Source of the DNA: Clostridiales bacterium
GTDB lineage: Bacteria; Bacillota; Clostridia; Christensenellales; Aristaeellaceae
NCBI GenBank assembly: GCA_017569285.1
Contig: CP069419.1
Location: 992,001-1,056,000, forward strand
Direction: 5' to 3'
Length of the DNA stretch: 64,000 bases
Shown: one piece after another, positions 24,391 through 32,148 of the stretch
How positions within the stretch are numbered: the first letter of the stretch is position 1
Layout of the letters: every line of letters starts with the position of its first letter
The notes under the pieces: generated by a model
The model's database searches: none
What the model was told of the DNA's origin: nothing
What the model saw: only the letters and a program-made list of their open reading frames with translations
Program-made: the position numbers and the translations under genes

Positions 24391-26802
24391 ATGATGGATA
24401 ATATATTAGATGTATGCAGTGAGCTAAACATCGGGCATATTAGAGCTGATTTTCTTGGAAAAGGAAATATTTGGATCAATAACACATATTCTTCACTTGT
24501 CGTCAAATTAGCCCAGCATATTATCTGTGAAGCGATTTTCAAAACTGCTCCCGGTCAGCTTACAGTTTATGGGTTTGACAGAGAACTATCTGGATTGTTC
24601 GCTCCATTTGCCTCCCTTTCTGCCGGAGAATCCCGGATTCTTCACTTTATAACGGATGAGAAGAATCTTTTGGATCAATTGAAAACACTGCAGCAGCAGA
24701 TACAGGAAGTACAGAATGTCGTACAAGGTCGTGAAGAATCACTGATTGAATTTAGAAGCAAGATGCAGCGCGCTATTGAGGGTTACCAATTGGTTGTGCT
24801 GTTTATGGATTTAGGACTTGCGAGTCAGGAAATCCTTTCACAGCTTTCGCTTCTTATGAGAAGTGGACCATCTGCCGGTATCTCTTTCTTGATTATTTCA
24901 ACAACATATCTGTCTTTTCATACTTCCAGTGGAAAAGAGATTGAACGATCCATCGCCTCAATTGCGCCAAACATAACGGTTCTGGAAGTTGGGAAAGGCG
25001 GGGTGTCAGATGAAAGCGGCCAAACTTCCCCATTTGTTCCAGACAATGCAGAAACGATCATTCGAGACTGTGATGCATTCGTAGGTCGGATTCGCAATAC
25101 AAAACTGTCCACTGTATTGTTTTCAGAGCTTCATGATACAACGGATTTCTGGAAGCAAAACAGTATTGATGGACTTACCTTTTGTGTGGGTAAATATGGC
25201 GTCAATAATATGGAAATTACCATTGGCGATGAGATAAATCAACGTCATAATGCAGTTATTACGGGCGCTGTTGGACAAGGCAAATCGAATCTGATCTCTG
25301 TAATTATCCATAGTCTTTGTATGCGGTATTCCCCTAAGGAACTGCAATTACATTTGCTTGATTTCAAAGAAGGCGTATCTTTAAAATCTTATTCCAACAT
25401 TGGTCAGGAAGAATACCTGCCACACGCAAGGACTTTAGGGCTGGAGAGCGATGTGGCTTTTGGCCTTGCAGTTTTGAATTCACTTTTTACTGAGTATATT
25501 AATCGGATGAAGCTTCTGAAAGAGAAAAACGCCAAAAGTATCCGTGAATTACGAATGAACAATCCCGATATCCAGATGCCCCGAATTGTGGTTGTAATTG
25601 ATGAATTCCAGATGATGTTTGGTGAGGATAGTTATACCAGCCAGAAAATCGCAGATATGTTGGAGAAATCCGTACGTCTGTTCCGCGCAGCTGGAATTCA
25701 TTTTATCTTAGCCTCGCAGACTCTTACAGGAAACAGAGCATTAAATCAGAACAGAGATAGCATTTTTAGCCAGATCCCCATCCGCATTGCCCTGAAGAAT
25801 TCCGTTACAGAAGCGCAAGCAATCCTTTCCATGAATAATGCCGCTGCTGCCTATTTAAGGCCCCGTGAGGCTGTAGTAAACCTGGACTATGGCGAGGTTT
25901 CTCAGAACCGTAAAACAGTCATTGCATTTGCTGATGAGAAGTTACTGCGTCCCATACGCAGAAAGATGTGGGAAATGGCTCGTTCCTATACAGTCCCACC
26001 GTTTACCTTCGAGAGCGAGCGGCGGATTTCGTTAGTCAGCGCAATGGGTATCATCAAAAAGGTAAACGAGGCTGCAAAAGCACCGGTGGCATTTATTGGA
26101 GATCAGATTTCAATCGATGGAGAGCGCGTTACCATTCCGATGCGGAATGAGCCTGGCAGAAATATCGCTATTCTGGGCACACCGGATGGTGATTGCAATA
26201 ATGCTATCGGTATTATTCAGAGCGTTGCCCTGTCTCTGGCATATCAGCATCCAACTGGGGATGCAAGATTCCTTTTCTGTGATTTTAACAGTGATTCTCA
26301 ATCTTTTGAGAATAAGTATCCACAGTTTGTCACGCTGATGGAAAAGCTGGGATACTTTATTGAGACGGTTTCAACAGAGCATTTTTCTGATCTGCTTCAG
26401 GAATTGACTGAAAAACCCGTCGGAAGCGATTCAATCTATTTGTTCGGAGTGATGCTTGACCGTTGGATGATTGCTAATGACCCATTTGGAAATGGCAGTC
26501 CACTGAAAGCTCTTGTAGAAAGTGGTCCTGCAAAGAAGATTCATTTTATCGGTTGGTGGGTAAAAGCCTCCAAGTTTACAGCTCAGGTTGCTGGCTTTGG
26601 CAATTCTGATGCATTCAACACAAAAATATTCCTTAGAACAGATGAACGTACCGTCCAATCGTTGACCAACCCATTTGTTCGATGGACTCCGCAAGCAAAC
26701 CGTGGGATGATTGTTGATGATGTTGAATATCAGGAGGAGATGACATTTATCCCCTATGCTCCCATATCCGCAGGAGATTTGCCTGCTTTCCATATATCTT
26801 AG
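24391..26802 (+). CDS. EccC/FtsK-like multi-domain ATPase
   Basis: An 803-residue soluble ATPase of the FtsK/HerA superfamily. The middle domain is intact: Walker A TGAVGQGKSN (about 291-300), Walker B RIVVVIDEF (398-406) and LASQ (440-443). Before it lies a domain without Walker motifs holding a coiled coil (about 92-130). After it lies a third domain whose P-loop is degenerate (LGTPDGDCNN, about 595-604). One active plus degenerate ATPase domains in one chain is the layout of EccC/EssC motors of type VII secretion, but the membrane anchor and FHA domains are missing. GGAGG is 4 bases before ATG 24391 and 7 before the next ATG. It heads an eight-gene block. Confidence 0.85.
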   Translation: MMDNILDVCSELNIGHIRADFLGKGNIWINNTYSSLVVKLAQHIICEAIFKTAPGQLTVYGFDRELSGLFAPFASLSAGESRILHFITDEKNLLDQLKTLQQQIQEVQNVVQGREESLIEFRSKMQRAIEGYQLVVLFMDLGLASQEILSQLSLLMRSGPSAGISFLIISTTYLSFHTSSGKEIERSIASIAPNITVLEVGKGGVSDESGQTSPFVPDNAETIIRDCDAFVGRIRNTKLSTVLFSELHDTTDFWKQNSIDGLTFCVGKYGVNNMEITIGDEINQRHNAVITGAVGQGKSNLISVIIHSLCMRYSPKELQLHLLDFKEGVSLKSYSNIGQEEYLPHARTLGLESDVAFGLAVLNSLFTEYINRMKLLKEKNAKSIRELRMNNPDIQMPRIVVVIDEFQMMFGEDSYTSQKIADMLEKSVRLFRAAGIHFILASQTLTGNRALNQNRDSIFSQIPIRIALKNSVTEAQAILSMNNAAAAYLRPREAVVNLDYGEVSQNRKTVIAFADEKLLRPIRRKMWEMARSYTVPPFTFESERRISLVSAMGIIKKVNEAAKAPVAFIGDQISIDGERVTIPMRNEPGRNIAILGTPDGDCNNAIGIIQSVALSLAYQHPTGDARFLFCDFNSDSQSFENKYPQFVTLMEKLGYFIETVSTEHFSDLLQELTEKPVGSDSIYLFGVMLDRWMIANDPFGNGSPLKALVESGPAKKIHFIGWWVKASKFTAQVAGFGNSDAFNTKIFLRTDERTVQSLTNPFVRWTPQANRGMIVDDVEYQEEMTFIPYAPISAGDLPAFHIS

Positions 26803-26887
26803 TGAGCATCTATAGCTTCTGAGATGTTCTTGCTAAATGTCACAGTCACAGAAAGACCCAATAGAAAGCTGAGAGGAGAAAAGTAAA

Positions 26888-27145
26888 ATGTCCTTGGTTA
26901 TGCAGATTATTCAGGCTGTCACCGCAACAGAACGAGAAATTGATGATCAGATGGCCAAACTGACCTCCTATAACACTAAAGTTGATGAGGTAATGCGACG
27001 TGTTCAGGCAGAACTTGGAGACAGTACAACAAATTATGCGCAGGAAATGATCAGTCAGTTGCAGCAAACAAAAGAGCAAGTTGATGATACTCTGCAAAAA
27101 CTTCAAGCTGCAAAAGACAAGCTGATTCAGGTCAGAGCAATCTGA
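26888..27145 (+). CDS. WXG100-sized helical protein 1
   Basis: An 85-residue, all-helical protein with two long amphipathic helices (MQIIQAVTATEREIDDQMAK onward, and NYAQEMISQLQQTKEQVDDT onward) joined by a short turn at GDST, the size and hairpin plan of ESX/WXG100 proteins. There is no W-x-G in the turn and no clear C-terminal YxxxD/E signal. AGGAG precedes the ATG. Directly follows the EccC-like ATPase. A secreted substrate, adaptor or coiled-coil subunit are all possible. Confidence 0.72.
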   Translation: MSLVMQIIQAVTATEREIDDQMAKLTSYNTKVDEVMRRVQAELGDSTTNYAQEMISQLQQTKEQVDDTLQKLQAAKDKLIQVRAI

Positions 27146-27165
27146 CAAAAAAGGAGGGTATGAAT

Positions 27166-27426
27166 ATGGCAACTATTCAGGAATTAATTGCATCTGTTCA
27201 GGAAATTAAAGGCAGTTCTGAAAACCTGTCTGTTATGGTTAGTGCCGCAGGTAACACACTGGGTGTACAAGCGAATCAGATTGCTTCATTGACCCGTCCA
27301 AGCCAATCAGGGCAGCAAGCGTCCATTGCTGTCAGCGCAGCAGCTCAGTCTGTTTTAAAGGCAGCGGCAATCATGAAGACACTCTGTCGCACATGTGATA
27401 ACTATTTAAATAATGCTGTGAAGTGA
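27166..27426 (+). CDS. WXG100-sized helical protein 2
   Basis: An 86-residue helical protein rich in Ala, Ser and Gln (MATIQELIASVQEIK, QQASIAVSAAAQSVLKAAAI) with a turn at TRPSQSG and a C-terminal CRTCDNYLNNAVK. GGAGGG is 8 bases before ATG 27166 and only 2 before an in-frame ATG at 27160, so the later start is used. The Ala/Ser pattern is that of a membrane- or partner-packing helix pair. Family not recognised. Confidence 0.7.
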   Translation: MATIQELIASVQEIKGSSENLSVMVSAAGNTLGVQANQIASLTRPSQSGQQASIAVSAAAQSVLKAAAIMKTLCRTCDNYLNNAVK

Positions 27427-27432
27427 TAAATA

Positions 27433-27708
27433 ATGAGAGTAGTTAATCCTGAAAAAGCACGGATGAGAACTATCATAATCAATGACATAAAAAGCAATAT
27501 TACGAATCTAAATGCTGTCAAAAATGACGCAATCGATACGAGCGCAATTATTGCTAACATCCTGAGTGGATCGGTCGTTGGTGTTGATCAGGAACTGACC
27601 AATCATTGTCAAAGGATCAGAGAATTGCTTGACCAGGTGATTCAAGGCCTGAATTATTCCAGAGACCTTGCAGAGCAGCTTGATATTACGGAGGAAGTTG
27701 CAGAATGA
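27433..27708 (+). CDS. WXG100-sized helical protein 3
   Basis: A 91-residue helical protein: a first helix over IIINDIKSNITNLNAVKNDA, a SGSVVGVD turn, and a second helix NHCQRIRELLDQVIQGLNYS, ending in an acidic tail. It begins 6 bases after the stop of protein 2 with only a weak ribosome binding site, so translation is probably coupled. Its end overlaps protein 4 by 4 bases (ATGA). Confidence 0.7.
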   Translation: MRVVNPEKARMRTIIINDIKSNITNLNAVKNDAIDTSAIIANILSGSVVGVDQELTNHCQRIRELLDQVIQGLNYSRDLAEQLDITEEVAE

Positions 27709-27965
27709 CAAATATCGTTCAGCTTTGCGAGCATCTGGTAGTGATCGCCGACAGAGGCCATAAAAGCGGTGAACAGTTAAAACGTGAACAAGGGTATATA
27801 TCCGAAACAATTCAAAAAACACAAAGCCTCTTCGCAGATCAAAAGCCAGGCCAAACTCTGATAAATGAATTGTATCGTCTGATCAATACCCTGAGTTCTG
27901 CTGAAAGCGCTGCTAATGCTTTACATGATAGGATTGCACCATATATGTCGCAAATTAATAAATAA
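27705..27965 (+). CDS. WXG100-sized helical protein 4
   Basis: An 86-residue helical protein: first helix over VQLCEHLVVIADRGHKSGEQ, a KPGQT turn, then a second helix over LINELYRLINTLSSAESAAN. It starts inside the last codons of protein 3 (ATGA overlap), strong evidence of translational coupling and a fixed ratio of the two. No known motif. Confidence 0.7.
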   Translation: MTNIVQLCEHLVVIADRGHKSGEQLKREQGYISETIQKTQSLFADQKPGQTLINELYRLINTLSSAESAANALHDRIAPYMSQINK

Positions 27966-27985
27966 CAGCAGGAGGTTCATTGTTT

Positions 27986-29566
27986 ATGGACAAAAAAATC
28001 TATGGTATCGATCTTGGCACGACATATTCTGCTATTGCAGTCTATGAAGATGAGGAAGCTAAAATCATCCCCAACATTGATGGGATGAACACAACTCCTT
28101 CTGTTATTTATTTCAATGGTACAACCTCCGATGGCGATGATGAAATGATCGTCGGTCAGGAGGCGAAGAACGCAGCTGGCCAGCATCCAAACAATGTTGT
28201 TCAGTTCGTGAAGCGTGATATGGGCGTTAAGGACGAAAAGGTCAATCGTAAAGGTCCCAGTGGAAAAACATATACGCCTGAAATGCTTTCTTCGTTTATT
28301 CTGAGAAAGCTCTGTCAGGATGCTTCACAGCGCGTTGATGGAGAGGTAAAAGATGTTGTCATTACAGTTCCGGCGTATTTTGATGATGCACGCCGTACCG
28401 CGACAAAACAGGCCGGTGCCATTGCCGGACTGAATGTTCTTGCTGTGCTTAATGAACCTACCGCTGCTGCTATCGCTTTCGGTCTGGGCAAAGGGAAAGA
28501 CTGCCGTGCATTGGTATATGATCTGGGCGGAGGAACTTTTGATGTTACAATCATGGACATTCACGGCAATTCCTTTGATGTCATTGCTACAGGCGGAGAT
28601 TCAAAGCTGGGCGGCTTCAACTTCGATGCAAAGATGGCAGAAATCATTCGGAACAAACTAACTGACCAGGGGTTTGAACTGGATATCAACGATGATGCGA
28701 TGTTTGCAGATATCCGTGAAAAAGCAGAACGTGCAAAACGGATGCTTTCTGATCGCGAAATGACTCGCCTGCACTTTACACACCCTGATACCAAAAAAGA
28801 CTATTCCATAGAAATTTCCCGTACAGAATTTGAGGCTGCTACAGAGAATCTGATCACAATGACCAGAGTTATTCTTGAAAATACAATGCAAGGAATGCCT
28901 TGGTCAGATATTGATGAGGTTCTGCTTGTCGGCGGATCAACCAAAATGCCCATGGTGAAAAGATTTATTGAAGATATATCCAAACGTCAGGTATCTTATA
29001 AAGTAGATCCAGACACTGCGGTAGCAAAAGGTGCTGCCATCTTTGCAAGCACATTCGATCTGAATGCTGAAAATGGTGTTCCTCAATCGGATGCACGCGT
29101 TGCTGCAGTATCCGAAAATGAGGGTGAAGTATCAAATAGAATCATCATTTCTGATGTTACGAGTCAATCGCTTGGCGTAGTTACCTACGATAAGCAGATG
29201 AAAAAACCTGTTAATACGATCATCATACCGCATAATACAAAAATTCCGACAAAAATGTCTGAGACTGTATATACTATGGATGACAATCAAACAAAAATCA
29301 ATGTAAGAGTAACCGAAGGCGATGACGAAGATATTAACTATGTGAAAATTATTGGTGAAAGCATGCTGTCTATCCCGCCTTATCCAAAGGATTCGCCAGT
29401 TGAAATCATCTATGCTTATGATCCGGATCAGACTGTATCGATTGAGGTTATCGATAAAGTGACAAATCAAAGTCTTGGGACTTTCGAAATTGATCGTTCT
29501 TCCAACATGAGTGCGGAAGAAGTGGTCAAGGCTACGGAAATTTCAAAACGGACATATATTGAATAA
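27986..29566 (+). CDS. Hsp70-family chaperone without the C-terminal lid
   Basis: A 526-residue Hsp70. The nucleotide-binding domain is complete: YGIDLGTTYSAIAVY, VVITVPAYFDDARR, NEPTAAAIAFG, VYDLGGGTFDVTIMD and VLLVGGSTKMPMVK. A substrate-binding beta domain follows (SQSLGVVTYDK, IIPHNTKIPTKMSETVYTM), but the chain stops about 85-110 residues short of DnaK, so the helical lid and disordered tail are absent or vestigial. The interdomain linker is not the usual acidic-leucine form. ATG 27986 is 10 bases after GGAGG; a TTG at 27980 is closer. A dedicated chaperone for this block, not the housekeeping DnaK. Confidence 0.9.
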   Translation: MDKKIYGIDLGTTYSAIAVYEDEEAKIIPNIDGMNTTPSVIYFNGTTSDGDDEMIVGQEAKNAAGQHPNNVVQFVKRDMGVKDEKVNRKGPSGKTYTPEMLSSFILRKLCQDASQRVDGEVKDVVITVPAYFDDARRTATKQAGAIAGLNVLAVLNEPTAAAIAFGLGKGKDCRALVYDLGGGTFDVTIMDIHGNSFDVIATGGDSKLGGFNFDAKMAEIIRNKLTDQGFELDINDDAMFADIREKAERAKRMLSDREMTRLHFTHPDTKKDYSIEISRTEFEAATENLITMTRVILENTMQGMPWSDIDEVLLVGGSTKMPMVKRFIEDISKRQVSYKVDPDTAVAKGAAIFASTFDLNAENGVPQSDARVAAVSENEGEVSNRIIISDVTSQSLGVVTYDKQMKKPVNTIIIPHNTKIPTKMSETVYTMDDNQTKINVRVTEGDDEDINYVKIIGESMLSIPPYPKDSPVEIIYAYDPDQTVSIEVIDKVTNQSLGTFEIDRSSNMSAEEVVKATEISKRTYIE

Positions 29567-29582
29567 CATTATTGGAGGATCT

Positions 29583-30137
29583 ATGTGCGAAGAAAAAAAG
29601 ACAGATACTTTGCCGCCGGAACCACTGAGTGAACAAACGCCCGATGCTGGGACTTCTCCTGAAACTAAGGCTAAAATCTTGTATGTTCATGATGACTTGA
29701 GTCTGAATGAAATCAGGGATGAAATAAATGCCTTGAAGGATTTGTTCACCAGGCGGTTGATGAACGACAAACAAAAGAATGAACTTATTCAAACCCTGAC
29801 AGATGAAGCAAAACATGCTTACATTGAACCTTTCCTTTATGACATTATCCTGCTACTGGACCGCATCGAATATTCCGACAATGAAACTGTGCGCTCAATT
29901 CATGAGGAGTTGACAGAGATATTGGAAAGAAGAGGAGTATCTCTGATTAGTGAATCTTCAGATTTGAACCCAAAGTACTGCAAAGTCATCAGATCCGAAG
30001 AACGTGATGATATTATCGCTCCTCAAATTCTGCGAATTGTCCGGAAAGGATATCTCATACAGGGAAAAGTCGTTCGTCCATTGGAAGTAATCGCAGCCAT
30101 ACCGAAACAGAAGCAAGTTGGTGATATGGCTGAATAA
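29583..30137 (+). CDS. GrpE-like nucleotide exchange factor
   Basis: A 184-residue protein. A disordered, Pro/Glu-rich N-terminus precedes a long helix (LNEIRDEINALKDLFTRRLM) and a GrpE-like tail: YDIILLLDRIE, FN-like NPKYCKVI, IVRKGYLIQGKVVRPLEVIA. The last segment matches the GrpE beta-wing (GYxxxGKVIRPAxV) that pries open Hsp70. GGAGG 5 bases before ATG 29583 selects this start over an upstream one that overlaps the Hsp70 gene. It presumably serves the adjacent lidless Hsp70. Confidence 0.82.
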   Translation: MCEEKKTDTLPPEPLSEQTPDAGTSPETKAKILYVHDDLSLNEIRDEINALKDLFTRRLMNDKQKNELIQTLTDEAKHAYIEPFLYDIILLLDRIEYSDNETVRSIHEELTEILERRGVSLISESSDLNPKYCKVIRSEERDDIIAPQILRIVRKGYLIQGKVVRPLEVIAAIPKQKQVGDMAE

Positions 30138-30187
30138 CATTACAACAAATAAAAAAACTATTAGTCAAAAGAAAGGAAGAATGCACT

Positions 30188-31453
30188 TTGATTAACTACT
30201 ACGAAGAACTAAAACTGGATCCCGCCGCATCGGCAAAAGACCTGATTGAAGAACTGATTCGTCAGGAAGTTGTCTGGCACCAGCGTGAGATAAACGCTCC
30301 GGAAGAAGCTGCTAAAAAGCAGGTCCTGATCAATGAAGCGAAAAAAGTGTTCGCGAGTGAAGCCTCTAAAGCACAATATGACCAGGAACTGAATGCAAAA
30401 CCAATAGAGGAAAAGCAGGCCGATCCGGATGCCGAACGCAGAGCGCAGTATAAATATTGGTATGATCAGGCAAGATCGTACTATCAATCTGGTACCTTTG
30501 ACCTGGCCAAAACAGCTGTGGAGAAAGCCATGAATTATGCTCCCAGCGATCAGGAGGATCCATATTTTTATCAGCTCGCTGCAAACATTTACCGGACGAA
30601 TCAGGATTATTCCACTGCTATGTCCTATATTAATAAGGCCATCGTATTAAAGGGAGACGATGCCACATTCCACCTTGAAAAAGGAATGATCTGCGACAGG
30701 CAGTACAGAACAATAGTTAAAAATGGCTATGGCGAAACTGATCCCATTGTCCGGATGATGCGGGAAGAGTATAAGCAGGCCGATATTATCGCAACAGGTA
30801 AGGATAATTCACTCCGTGGTATAATTCTTGGCGAATTAGCCAGATCACTGTATTTTTATAGTCCAAGAAATGAAGAACTGGCTGAAGAAATAGCCGAGAC
30901 CGCCGTAAGCTTCGGAGATGGTATGGGGCATGGCAAGGAAGTTCTGAATGATCTGGCAGAAAAACGCAGGAAGGCCAAAGAAAACGAAGAGAAAAGGCGT
31001 AAAGACGAGGAGGAAAGGAAGCGGAAAGCAGAACAGGATCGTTTGGCTAGAGAGCAGGCCGAACGTGAAAGAATGGCCAAAGAAGCAACCGAAAAGCATC
31101 GGAACAAACTTAGCATCATCTTGTTTATTCTTTCCATTTTCGGGATGGTAGGAGCAACCGCCTTAGCCTTGTTATCTGGAAACAGGATTGGACCGTTTTC
31201 AGGCATCCCATCATGGCTGCTTATTATTCTGTTTGTAGCATGCGTAGGTGTATACAACTATTGTGCATTTTATCGTTATATCGATGAAGAAAACTGGTGC
31301 CGTTTTATTTGGCTCGTTCTAAGCGCGGTTTTCATCTTCTTCATTGCTGCATTCCGCGGCACCTGGGCAACAGCTGGAATTACAGCAGGTCTTATTGCTC
31401 TTGCTATATTTGTCAGCTGGCTCATCAGCAAAAAAATGAGAGTAGTAAAATAA
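30188..31453 (+). CDS. Membrane protein with degenerate J-domain and TPRs
   Basis: A 421-residue protein. Residues 1-67 resemble a J-domain (NYYEELKLDPAASAKDL at the start, EAKKVFASEASKAQYDQEL at the end), but the HPD tripeptide is replaced by HQR. Residues 80-200 read as TPR-like helix pairs (YYQSGTFDLAKTAVEKAMNY). A charged coiled coil (RRKAKENEEKRRKDEEERKR) leads to four membrane helices at the C-terminus. The start is TTG 30188 after AAGGAAG. It could anchor the Hsp70 machine at the membrane; loss of HPD suggests binding without normal ATPase stimulation. Confidence 0.78.
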   Translation: MINYYEELKLDPAASAKDLIEELIRQEVVWHQREINAPEEAAKKQVLINEAKKVFASEASKAQYDQELNAKPIEEKQADPDAERRAQYKYWYDQARSYYQSGTFDLAKTAVEKAMNYAPSDQEDPYFYQLAANIYRTNQDYSTAMSYINKAIVLKGDDATFHLEKGMICDRQYRTIVKNGYGETDPIVRMMREEYKQADIIATGKDNSLRGIILGELARSLYFYSPRNEELAEEIAETAVSFGDGMGHGKEVLNDLAEKRRKAKENEEKRRKDEEERKRKAEQDRLAREQAERERMAKEATEKHRNKLSIILFILSIFGMVGATALALLSGNRIGPFSGIPSWLLIILFVACVGVYNYCAFYRYIDEENWCRFIWLVLSAVFIFFIAAFRGTWATAGITAGLIALAIFVSWLISKKMRVVK

Positions 31454-31497
31454 GATGTGGAGGGGCGGAAAGCCCTCCATTCCGGCTCTTTCCATCA

Positions 31498-31520
31498 AAG
31501 GCAGCTTCGGCTGCCTTTTT
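31498..31520 (+). terminator. Terminator of the FtsK/Hsp70 block
   Basis: GGCAGC-TTCG-GCTGCC followed by TTTTT. A second hairpin without T-run (GGAGGGG/CCCTCC) lies just before it at about 31459-31479. This closes the block that began at 24391. Confidence 0.9.
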
Positions 31521-31640
31521 CAGTTTCCGCCGGTTGCGGCCTGCCTTTTGCGTTTTCCCCTGCCTGTTCGCCATGGCCATGTAAAGGCACATGATCAGAT
31601 CAACGGTTTTGACCGAATTACTATTTCTCTCAAAAAACAG

Positions 31641-31670
31641 TTGACAAAACTTGGTAGACAACTGTATACT
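31641..31670 (+). promoter_or_regulatory. Promoter of the blaI-type operon
   Basis: TTGACA at 31641-31646 and TATACT at 31665-31670, 18 bases apart. The -10 is covered by the first operator-like dyad. Confidence 0.8.
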
Positions 31671-31693
31671 TCAAAACGTAGACGATCGTCCAC
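31654..31693. promoter_or_regulatory. Two operator-like dyads for the BlaI-type repressor
   Basis: Two 16-base near-palindromes beginning GTAGAC: 31654-31669 (GTAGACAACTGTATAC, with an ACA..TGT core as in BlaI/MecI sites) and 31678-31693 (GTAGACGATCGTCCAC). Their centres are 24 bases apart, and the first overlaps the -10 element, so repressor bound there would block transcription of its own operon. Confidence 0.65.
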
Positions 31694-31714
31694 CATTTTC
31701 CGGAGGTGTAAATT

Positions 31715-32083
31715 ATGACTGTACAGGTAACAGAAGCGGAATGGAAAATCATGGAAGTGCTGTGGGATCACTCTCCCCGCACCATGACGGAAATTACCGC
31801 GATTCTCGAACCTACAACCGGATGGACCCGGCATACGGTCATCACCCTGCTGAAGCGGATGCTCGAAAAGGGCAGCATCAGCATGGATGATTCCGAACGG
31901 GCCAAGAAGTATACTCCCCTGATCACCCGGGAAGAGGCTTCCACCGAGGAGACCCACAAACTGCTTTCCCATATCTTCAAGGGAAAAGCATCCCTTCTGG
32001 TCAACCACCTGGTGGATTCCGGAGAGCTTTCCGAAGATGATCTCCAGCAGATCCTGGCGGTTATGCAGGAAAAGAAAAAGTAA
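31715..32083 (+). CDS. BlaI/MecI/CopY-family repressor
   Basis: A 122-residue winged-helix repressor: VTEAEWKIMEVLWDHSPRTM starts helix 1, TRHTVITLLKRMLEKGSI is the recognition helix and wing, and the C-terminal helices form the dimer. The usual protease-sensitive link in the dimer domain is in the right place. GGAGG is 8 bases before the ATG. It is followed by an M56 peptidase gene, the standard sensor partner whose activation leads to cleavage of the repressor. Confidence 0.93.
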   Translation: MTVQVTEAEWKIMEVLWDHSPRTMTEITAILEPTTGWTRHTVITLLKRMLEKGSISMDDSERAKKYTPLITREEASTEETHKLLSHIFKGKASLLVNHLVDSGELSEDDLQQILAVMQEKKK

Positions 32084-32148
32084 CCCGGAGAGCTTGAAAG
32101 TAAAAGAAAGAAACTGCTGTCTTGTCTGTATAGCAGGGAGGTTATGCT

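Noticed and set aside
24391-26802. Classical chromosome-segregation FtsK/SpoIIIE
   Set aside because: No membrane helices and no gamma DNA-recognition domain, plus a second degenerate P-loop domain; it fits EccC-like motors better.
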